This document shows, in pieces, positions 1-8,542 of a DNA stretch of 19,450 nucleotides. The notes beneath the pieces were generated by a model. That model was not told where the DNA came from. It was given only the letters and a program-made list of their open reading frames with translations, and searched no databases. Source of the DNA: Apiotrichum sp. Y4204. Its lineage: Eukaryota > Basidiomycota > Tremellomycetes > Trichosporonales > Trichosporonaceae. The position numbers were made by a program, and so were the translations under genes. The stretch spans positions 1 to 19,450 of the forward strand of contig JAMYHL010000165.1 of NCBI GenBank assembly GCA_025531455.1. Direction: 5' to 3'. Numbering within the stretch: position 1 is the stretch's first letter; each line of letters opens with the position of its first letter.

Positions 1-1067
1 ACAACTGGGAGAGGAAGATCGCCGACACCATCAGCTCCAACGGCGGCAAGGCCACCTTCTTCCTCAACGGTGAGTGTCTGGAGATCGCGAGTCGATGTTG
101 GCCGCGGCGAAGCTGGCCGGAGGGGGAGGCGACATGTGGCTGTTCCATTCCACTCTTTTTTGCTGCCGATCATGTCCATTCCTTGTCTGCCACAATGCCA
201 CCTGCCCCTTGGCTTCCGGCTCATGCCATAACGCTTTCAATCCAACGAGTGTGATCCAGTTGGATTCCATATGGCGTTCGTACGCTCGGACCATCGCGGC
301 CAATCCAAAACATCATGCCCGACGGTCTGTGATGGGTAGACAATGCTCGACATCAACCACGGGTGGCCGTTGTGCCCTGTGGCGCATGGTGGCTTGTTCG
401 TGTATCACTTCAACTGGCCAGCCCTGCTTCGGTTACCAACTTGACCTTTGATTCGTTCCCCTCCACGTACTGATTCCAGGCAACAACTACGGCTGCATCT
501 ACGACCATGCCGACGAGATCCGCTACCTCTACGAGCAGGGCCACGTTCTCGGCTCGCACACCTGGTCGCACGCCAACGTCGGCCAGATGAGCTACGGCGC
601 CATCTCCCAGGAGCTCGAGAAGGTCGAGACCGCCTTCATCAAGATTCTCGGTGTCAAGCCCCTCTACTTCCGCCCCCCGTACGGCTCTCTCTCGGAGACC
701 GCGGTCCAGGTGCTCAAGGACCGTGGCTACACCAGTGCGTCCTAACCCCAAACGCGTCACATAACGTTCTAACCCCACAGAGATCTGGCTCTGGGACTCG
801 GACAGCGGTGACTCGGTCGGTGCCTCGACCTCTGCCCAGCGCTCGGCCATGGAGAAGGTTGTCAACACTTTCCCCAACGCCCACCTTGTTCTCCAGCACT
901 CAACCTACGACTCGACCACCAACGTCATCGTTCCTTGGCTCGCGCCCGCCCTCAAGAACAGGGGCTACAGGATGGTCACAGCTAACAAGTGCATGACCAA
1001 CGGTGAGGACTGGCCCTACCAGTACGTCGGCCCCTACGGTAACCGCGACTCGACCTGGCGCTGCTAA
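1..1067 (+). CDS. CE4 polysaccharide (chitin) deacetylase, 5'-truncated by window edge
   Basis: This is the 3' part of a secreted carbohydrate esterase family 4 (NodB-fold) enzyme, which removes acetyl groups from GlcNAc polymers such as cell-wall chitin. Visible exons are 1-69, 480-734 and 781-1067 (stop TAA 1065-1067); introns 70-479 (410 nt, unusually long here) and 735-780 both start GT and end AG. Family motifs are present in order: the metal-binding motif HTWSH (exon 2), RPPYGS, the WLWDSDSGDS aspartate motif, and LVLQHS near the end. The first catalytic motif (TFDDG type), the signal peptide and the start codon must lie upstream of the window. The protein ends in ...STWRC, with an earlier KCMT cysteine as a possible disulfide partner. 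No GPI-anchor-like hydrophobic tail is seen, so a soluble secreted form is likely. Chitin deacetylase is the best call; substrate cannot be fixed from sequence. Confidence 0.9.
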
Positions 1068-2553
1068 GCGCATTCCCGGTGTTGTCTCGTGTTGTTCCGA
1101 CCCCTCCACCCTATGCTTCATGAACATTCGGGTTTTCTGAACATTCGGCGCAGCCCGGGCCCTCACTTTGTGGGTCTGCGCAACACTCATCGTGGCATAC
1201 TTTCATAAGGACAATGAACGCTCCTCGAACACTGAACGGACAATTATGGCATTTCATAGCTCCCCTCTACATTACTCTCTACCCTAGTACTCAAACCTCC
1301 CCTAGTAGCATGAGAAACGCGAAAATCAGACAAGTAGTTTATACGTTATACGCATTGCCATCGGTAGCTCATGGATTGCATGTGTACAAGCGAGGAGGGC
1401 GATCGGGCGAAAGTACGAGACAGGAGAATCACAAGCATCAGATGTCTCGGCGGTTGCGAAGTGCGGTCAGATCTTGTTCGGAAGACAATGGCTACACAAC
1501 CTCAACTCCACAACTGACCGCAGAGACGGGATGCAGCTCGCGCACAGCAGAATCCGAGAAGCCAAGAGCCAAGAACTAGCAATTACATCCACATCATCGC
1601 ACGAAATAAGCAACAAAAAGGCACACCGATCCGACACCAGGCCGACACGCGACCCCGAACGTGCTCGTACAGATGCCGTAACGGTACTGTTCCCGCTGAG
1701 GGTTAATGGAAAGGTTCGCTCGTGGGCCAGTTGGCGTTCCGGTGTCGGCATCGCGTCCCGACCTTTTCGACCCCCCGACAGAGCCCCATCCAACTGACTG
1801 CCAGCCATCGCGGCTTGTACGCACCCCGTATACACGACCATGCTGGCACTTGCTCTGGAAGGCCGCGGACATACATTTATGGCACGCCAACCTCCCGCTT
1901 GAGGAGAGCGTTCTCGTTGTCGTGTACAGTGCGGGAGTACATCACTTCAATCCAGCAAGGTAGCCGCCACGGACGGCTCCTGTGCATCGCGTAGGCGCTT
2001 ATGCAGAAGTTGAAGTTGCCAAAGTGTGTAATGGGAGGAAGCGGCGCTGTCATCTCTCAAATGAGCAAAAATAAGGTTTCAGCCGCCTGTCTGCAAGCTG
2101 CGCTAGCTGCGATCGTGGTGTCGGCCGCGCGGCCGCGGGTGGGGTATTAGGGCGTGCGGGAGTGTTTCACCCGTGCCAGAAATCTGCTGATCCGTTGATG
2201 GCGGTGGGACTGAACCACAGAACGAGTGATGGGCCACACCGCGCCTGCTTTTTATTTTCGCAGGCTGTGGCAACTTTATTTATTCAATCCTCCCCGCTTG
2301 CGGTGTTTGTTGTCTTCCTCGCGTCTGCGCCGATCCCTGGTGAGTGGACCTGAGTGTGTTTTTTCAGTGTAAACATTGCTCTGCAGTCATCCAGCATCAT
2401 CCAGGACATCCCAGGACACGCGCCAGGGGCTCTTCTCACCATCACAACACTGTCAACCGCCATCATCACCATCGTCGCCACCCTCTCTCGAAACTCCCAC
2501 TCCTCCCTCCCCTCCACCCTCTCGGGTAAATAGCCCCTTCCATATCTCTCACG
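1068..2553. other. Intergenic spacer: deacetylase 3' side and kinesin promoter/leader
   Basis: I find no convincing gene in this stretch. Reading frames are short, overlap on both strands and show no recognisable motif. It holds a perfect 14-bp GC palindrome at 2122-2135. A pyrimidine-rich, CATCA-rich leader (about 2385-2553) precedes the kinesin start. A GT at 2340 (GTGAGT) with an AG at 2385-2386 could be a 47-nt intron in the kinesin 5' UTR, but this rests on splice-like signals only. Confidence 0.6.
2122..2135. repeat. 14-bp perfect GC palindrome
   Basis: CGGCCGCGCGGCCG reads the same on both strands. It lies about 420 bp upstream of the kinesin start codon in an otherwise unstructured spacer. 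It could be a binding site for a dimeric regulator or a chance event in GC-rich DNA. Confidence 0.5.
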
Positions 2554-5424
2554 ATGGAGACACCGCGCGTCAAATCACTCGGGCGCCCGCGCCTCGCGCG
2601 CCCGGGAACAAGCGGCGTGCCTCCCCTCCCCCAGCTGGGGCAGCCGCTGGGGCAGGTGCACGACAACGTCCCGCGGCCCGAGTCGCCGTCCGTCCTCTCC
2701 CCCATGCCTGGCAAACTCAAGATTAAGGCCGCCACCACCCCCGAAGCGCGCAGCCGCCTGCTCAAGCGCCCCACCCCGCTCCGTCCCAAGATGAAGGAAC
2801 CGGAGTGGGTCAGCCAGCCCGCCCCCCCGCCATCGGGACACCAGGAGCTGCTTGATGCCATGGAGACGCCGACGCTTGCGCCCAGCGAGACGGTCCTCGT
2901 TTCTGTCCGGTAGGTGTGGTGATATTGAGGTGTTTTGGATGTTGGACACCTCATCACACGTCATCTGCGGCAGGCTGATCCCAGTGTGCGCCCCCACAAT
3001 GAGGCGGAGTTGCGAGCCGACACAGCCTCGGCGTGGGTCACTAGTCCGCTCAACGACCAGCTCATCAAGCTCGCCAAGGCGCGCGATGGTGGGCGCGATG
3101 ACAGGGAGTGGTTCTTCGGTGAGTGGCGACTGTGGGAGAAGGAGCTGGTTTGTGTGTAGGAGTGCTCTGTGCATGCTGTGTGCAAGTTACATGCGACCTC
3201 GTGCGCATAATGCGTTGCGTCTCATGCAGACGCGCGTGCATTTATTGTTCCATGCGTTATGGACTGCACGCAGACCCATTGTTTGTGTCATGTTTGGCAG
3301 GGGGTTGTCACGCCGCGGACCGAGGCACAAGTAGCTGTTGTTCCTGATCGTGGCCATTTGATGCATATCGTCCAACCCTGCTCCCTACTTTCCTGCTAAC
3401 ACCAGACCGTATCCTCGACCCCGACACCGACAATGCCAAAGCGTATGCCACCTCTGCTCGGGCCCACGTCAGGTGTAAGCTAGGACTTTCGAACTCAGCT
3501 GACATCAGCCGCAATGGAGGGCTTCAATGCTGTCGTGTTTGCCTACGGTCAGACCGCATCAGGCAAGACGTTCACACTAACGGGTGCACCGGGCAACCCT
3601 GGTATCATTCCGCTCGCAGTTTCTGACCTGTTTGGGCAGATCCGCTCTACACCTGACCGCGAGTTCCTCCTGCGCGCATCGTATCTCGAACTCTACAATG
3701 AGACTATCATCGACCTCCTCTCTCCGGACGGCAAGGAGCTGACCCTCAGCGAGGGGAGGAAAAAGGGCGATATTGTGATTAACGGCTTGATGGAGTGTGC
3801 TGTGCGCACAGAGGATGAAATCCGCAAACTCATCCGCTCGGGTGAGGAGCGTCGTAAGGTCGGCGGAACAGATTGGAACCAGCGCTCCTCGCGTAGTCAC
3901 TGTGTCTTCCGAATCGTGAGCTACATTCCGCTCGCTGAAGCTGACCCCAGGTCATTGAGTCTCGCGCGGTGCAGGATGGAACTCGCACCCCTGGGCGCGA
4001 CAAGGCCACTCGCATCAGTACTCTTTCCATTATTGACCTTGCGGGCTCTGAGAAGCACACGAGCTCTAAGGAGCGAAACGCGGAGGGCAAGCACATTAAT
4101 CAATCGCTCCTCACTCTCAAGCTTGTCATCTCAAAGCTTGCTGACATGGCCTCGAAGCGTGCGGTCATGCACGTCCCGTACCGCGACAGCAAGCTTACCC
4201 GTCTCCTCCAGCCTTCCCTCTCTGGCGACGCCCTCATCTCCGTTATCTGCACCATATCTCCGTCGCCGCTCAACATGGCAGAGTCGATTTCCACCCTCAG
4301 CTTTGCACAGGGCCTCAAGCGCGTCATGCTCTCTGCGCAGCGCAAGGAGGTCATGGACCCCGAGGCCCTCATCCAACAGTACCAGAGCGAGATCGCCGAG
4401 TTGCGTGCCCAGCTGCGCGAAAAGGAGCTCCACCCGTCTGCCAAGCCGCTCAAGAACGAGGTCAGTTTGGGATTCACGATTTGTTACTGACAAGAGCAGA
4501 AAGAGATGGAGAGCCGTCTGAAGGAGCTCAAGTCGCTGATCCTGACTTCGGCCACGGTTGATTCTGGCGCGCTTGCCGACTCGCTCATTGGGCGCCCGTT
4601 AAGCCCGAGCAAACTCGAGCATCTGTATGTCGATATGGACAAGACGGAAGCGACGCTTCGAGAGGAGCTCCACGAGGAGCAACGCCAACGGCAAGTGCTC
4701 GAGCAGCAGGTCGCCGACCTCCAGGCCGAGCTCGCCGTCCGTCCAATCGACCGCGACGAGCAGTGCGCATATCTCCAGAGCGAAGTCAACCAGCTGCGCA
4801 TGATCTCTGGTGAGTCCTTGAAATGGTTTCAATCTGACAGCAGACGATTACGAGCGGCATCTCCGCGAGCCATCCCGCAAGGTCCGCGAGGACGTGGAAC
4901 GCGAGTTCAAGGACGAGATGCAGAAGCTCAAGGACCAGATAGAGAGCAAGCGCATCTGGGCCGAGAGCCTGCACAACCAACTGCACAAGTCGAACCAGGA
5001 GAACAAGATTCTCAAGCAGCGCGCCGACGTCGCCGAGGAGCGTCTGCGCGCCGTGTTTGAGTGGATCATGACCAACCTCGATGATGGAGAACTGGCGAAC
5101 GGCGCAGTGAACAAGCCACCTGCGAACGGCAACGGCGTCGTAAATGGCTCCCCGGCGCTCGCGAACAGCTCGGCATCTAATAGCTCGAACCGCAGCAATC
5201 AGAGCGCGGCGAGCGACTTTGGCCCGCTCCCCCGCCCGCAGGGCGTGATACCCTCCATCAACACGTTCAACGCATCGCGCATGCGGCGCGGCGGCGCGGG
5301 AGAGCTAGAATCGCAGTTCCAGACGTGGTACGCAGACAGCATCGGACACCGTGGTGGCGTACGTCTCGATGAGGAGATGCCAGCGCTCGCGAGCGTGGAG
5401 GACGAGGACGAGGACGTGTTTTAG
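2554..5424 (+). CDS. Kinesin-7 family motor protein (CENP-E / Kip2 type)
   Basis: ATP-driven microtubule motor. Exons: 2554-2909, 2985-3118, 3406-3474, 3509-3915, 3951-4460, 4500-4809, 4844-5424; about 788 aa. Introns are 75, 287, 34, 35, 39 and 34 nt. The start ATG has A at -3. Residues 1-110 are a Pro/Ser/basic extension. The motor begins at VSVRVRPHNEAE (about 115). P-loop GQTASGKT is 200-207, switch I SSRSH 313-317 and switch II DLAGSE 351-356; YRDSKLTRLLQ follows. After the motor, DPEALIQQYQSEIAELR matches the kinesin-7 neck pattern. Heptad-like coils follow to about 680, then an Asn/Ser-rich linker. The protein ends EDEDEDVF, an acidic-aromatic tail. It converges with the RFC gene. Known relatives (Kip2, Tea2, CENP-E) move toward plus ends and carry CLIP-170 or act at kinetochores; Kip2-like versus CENP-E-like function cannot be settled here. 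Confidence 0.93.
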
Positions 5425-5622
5425 TTGTAGTCTCCTGCCGAGCGAAGAGAAACTGCTCACTGCGACTGCCGCGCCTGGTTGCGTGTGTGCCGAGGAATGC
5501 TTGTCCCGCTGTGTCGAGGATTGTCATGTCCCGCTGTGCTATAATATTGTATACACTGCATACATGTATCAAACTGTGATACGCCCTACTATCGCACAAA
5601 TATTCTACTGGGGTTGGGTTGC
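5425..5622. other. Convergent 3' intergenic gap, kinesin / RFC
   Basis: Only 198 bp separate the two stop codons. The middle (about 5539-5585) is AT-rich, with TATAATATTGTATACA and similar words that could serve 3'-end formation in either direction. No clear AATAAA signal is visible. Overlapping 3' UTRs are likely. Confidence 0.5.
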
Positions 5623-7033
5623 TCACTTTTTCTGCGACAGCTCGACGGCAATCTTGAACGCGCCGAGCATGGCAGTGAGCTGCATCTTCTCCGAGCCGCC
5701 GAGGGAGAGGCGGTGCTCGGTCGACGCGAGGTGGTCGAGCAGGTAGATGCGCGACTGGCGGGGGAGCTCGACCGTCTCGAGAAAGTCGTACGCGCCCGCA
5801 ATGAGGTCCTGCAGCGCAAGGCCCTTTTCCGTCTTGAGCGCCGTGATGCCTGCCGTCAGTGATGTGTGGGGAGTGGATGGTGCAGCTCGGACCAGTTACG
5901 GTAGCTGCAGTGTACCCGGCAGGACTCACGCGCAAACGCCGTGCCAAACTCGTCACTCATCATGCTCTCCACGACCGCCTGGATGTCGCGCGGGTGCGGC
6001 GTCCCGGTACACGTGTACACTGCCGTCTCGTCAATGACATCGTACGCGGCATGGCACGCCTGCAGGACATTGAGCGCGCGGCGCATGTCGCCCTTGCTCA
6101 GCTTGAGCAGCGCTGCGCGGCCGTCCGTCGTGAGTGTGACACTGGAATAAGCATAAAACTTTGGGAGCGGGATATCACGGATATCACTCACCCCTCCTTC
6201 TCCACCACCTCGTCGACCTTGCGGCGGACCTCGTCCTCGGGCAGCGGGGAGAAACGGAAGCGCGTGCAGCGCGACTGGATCGCGGGCGTAATCTTGTTGA
6301 CATAGTTGCACAGAATCGCAAATCGCACATTCTTCGTGTGCTGCTCAATCACTGCGGCGGCGTGAGCTCTCTCTCACTTGCAGCTCACCTCGCCGGAGGG
6401 CGCCCTGCGCCGCCTGGGTCATCATGTCCGCCTCGTCGAGGATAATGAGCTTAAAGCCCTTCCTGTCCCCCATCAGCATACTGAGCTCTGGCACGACTCA
6501 CGAGAAGAGCACCTTTGTCATTGCAAAGCTCTTGATCTGCTCGCGGACGACATCAATGCCGCGGTCGTCGGACGCGTTCAGCTCGAGAATGTGCTTTCGG
6601 TACGCGGGGCCGTACAGCCTGCGCGCGAGCGCGAGGATCGTAGACGTCTTTCCGGTTCCTGCGGTAAGCATCAGTCTGGACGAGTAGCTCGCGAAATGAG
6701 GAATCCAGCTTGCCTCGGCCGCAACTCACCAGGCGGACCGTACAACAACAAATGCGGCAGCCGCCCCGCCTCGATAAACTGGTTCACTACAGTCAGTAAT
6801 ACACATATGCCCGACGTACGAGTCGACGTAATGTCCTGGTGGCTCACGACCTCGTCGAGCGTCTCGGGGCGATACTTTTCGACCCACGGCAGGCCCGATT
6901 TGTCGTCCCGCGCGGGCGTAGCGCTCGCAGCCTTCTCTTTCCCTTTGGCCTTGGCACCGGCCATGAGCGCCGCCATTGCGTTTGCCGCCGGTGCTACTGC
7001 CGGTGCAGGGTCGACGTCCATTGCTGTTGGCAT
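5623..7033 (-). CDS. RFC3: Replication factor C subunit, human RFC5 / yeast Rfc3 type
   Basis: AAA+ clamp-loader small subunit that helps load PCNA onto primed DNA in the nucleus. Exons on the minus strand: 7033-6820, 6786-6730, 6658-6502, 6462-6389, 6351-6192, 6141-5930, 5849-5623; 366 aa. Introns are 33, 71, 39, 37, 50 and 80 nt. An Ala-rich N-terminal extension of about 48 residues precedes [21 protein letters not shown], the RFC box and closest to RFC5/Rfc3 among the small subunits. Walker A GPPGTGKT is 88-95, Walker B LIILDEAD 148-155, sensor 1 ILCNYVNK about 180-187, and the arginine-finger SRC motif 194-196 sits in SRCTRFRF. Sensor 2 is [12 protein letters not shown]. The C-terminal collar follows to QKK. 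Length is slightly above the usual 340 because of the N-terminal extension. The promoter carries two MCB sites. Gene symbol follows yeast numbering. Confidence 0.95.
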
Positions 7034-8542
7034 GATGAAAGGGTGTTGGGAGAAGAGGTTGTTTAGACTGCTTTGGTGTCCGATTTCATGAACTGGACTG
7101 CACTGGTCTTGGTGGCGGGAGGCTGGACGCGTCTGGCTTCGTCAGGTTGACGCGTCTCGCGCGCCTTTTCACGTAAGGTTGAAGGTATGAGGAAGGCTTT
7201 GGGAGCCTAATTGGATGAGCTACGGCCCGCAGCCCGGCTATTTCCTTATTTCCGCAAATTCGTGCTCTCTGCTCAACAACAACAACAACGACGCCCATGA
7301 TCACAACACCACACCAACGGCGACAACGACGAGTACCCCCAGCAGCGTCAGCATCCAGAGGCTCGTACGTGCCGCTCACTCCATGAACGCACTAACTGCC
7401 TAAATGATTTTGTTCCACTGACACCGACCCCGATGGCAGAATACGGTCATCTTACTAAACTCTCGAATCCTGTTGTTTTGTCCCAGCACTTGCTGCTCAC
7501 TCAACCTCGCATAAGGGCAAGATTGATCCAATAGTCGTGGCGCATGGTAGACCGCAGACTATACCTCGACTCTACAGTTTCCAGTATACCAGAAAATAGA
7601 GATACCAGGAATTTCCTGCAACGACGCTTTGTTTTTTCCTCACGCCGCGTGGAGGTGAGGACACAGAAGATCTTACAGGGCTGCGCTACAACCGAGAGGG
7701 GTTGATAGGCGATCCAGTCTGCGTCCCAGCTCGGTTTTTGCATTACTACAGGTGTCCATCTGCAAGGCACCTATCCGTCCATTTCATTCTGCCAGCTGCG
7801 GTCTCTCCATTCTGGTGTCGTTTTCTGCGTTTTTTACTTTATTTTTCTCTTCATCATGAGAAACAGAGTAATGTTTGTGCAAGACCGAGACTGATAAGTT
7901 TAGAGGCCCCTAGCGCGATACCGGTATCCATCCAGTGAGAAAGGAATGGCGATGGTGCCCGTCTGTGATTATGGAAATGGAAGTGGCCGTGTTTCCGTCC
8001 GAGTTCCAGATTGGTCGGGATCCTGGTTCAAAGTGTTGCTCTCCAGCGGAGCCTGGCGCTCTGATTATCCCAACCATGCCGAGGGTGAGGTCCAATGGGG
8101 CCGACACAGTGACTACCGTACAGAACATACTCGGCACCAACGCACAACTGCATCAGTGTCTGCGGTGCCGCGACCACCGTGAGTCGCCCACCTAGACACA
8201 CGACACAGGGATGGGACCACACAGAGGTATAGCCGGGCAAATTGTGAGAAGTTGATGAACAGTCATAAGATGCCGAAGCGTACATTGGGCCCAGCCTAGC
8301 CCAGCGTCTTGCCATCATTGCCCGCGTCGAGGCTGGCCTGAAACCGGATAGATAGTCAAGGATTCGGATGTCTCCCCTGCCCACCCACAGTCAGCAACAA
8401 GCTACACCTGCATAACATCTACATTGGCAAGGGTGCGTCTCCACTCTAGGCCGCGGCACATCTCCTGTCCCCGCCGATCTTGTTTCCTCTTCTGTTGTAC
8501 ATCATCTCCATACTCTATTCTGAATCTGCTAATCGATTCCGC
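7034..8542. other. Intergenic spacer: RFC promoter and TMEM135-like 3' side
   Basis: No supported gene. The first 200 bp hold the MCB pair and the RFC leader. A short (CAA)5 run is at 7274-7289. The rest (about 7400-8500) has only short overlapping frames without family motifs. I looked for tRNA B-box words (GGTTCGANNCC type) and saw none that fit. It probably also contains the 3' UTR of the TMEM135-like gene. Confidence 0.6.
7127..7155. promoter_or_regulatory. Tandem MluI cell-cycle boxes (MCB) upstream of the RFC gene
   Basis: Two ACGCGT hexamers, at 7127-7132 and 7150-7155, lie 94 and 117 bp upstream of the RFC start codon. Both sit in the longer word GACGCGTCT, in the same orientation, with starts 23 bp apart (about two helical turns). 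MCB sites bind the MBF (Mbp1/Swi6-type) factor that drives G1/S expression of replication genes in fungi. Function here is inferred from site and target gene. Confidence 0.7.

Noticed and set aside
752..757. Third ACGCGT (MCB) word, in deacetylase intron 2
   Set aside because: Single site inside an intron of a cell-wall gene, most likely chance; the same applies to 8614-8619 in a coding exon.
410..877. 155-residue minus-strand frame opposite the deacetylase exons
   Set aside because: It is the antisense shadow of a GC-rich coding exon; the plus strand carries all CE4 motifs.
2972..2973. Alternative kinesin acceptor right after GCGGCAG
   Set aside because: It joins out of frame with RPHNEAEL; the AG at 2983-2984 gives the canonical VSVRVRP motif.
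3951..3968. Alternative kinesin acceptor at 3971-3974 (GTGCAG)
   Set aside because: Using it removes VIESRA, the conserved strand before the loop; the earlier acceptor at 3949-3950 gives FRIVIESR as in other kinesins.
8020..8060. GGTTCAAAGTG as a possible tRNA B box
   Set aside because: The conserved CC end of the B box is missing, and no cloverleaf or A box fits around it.
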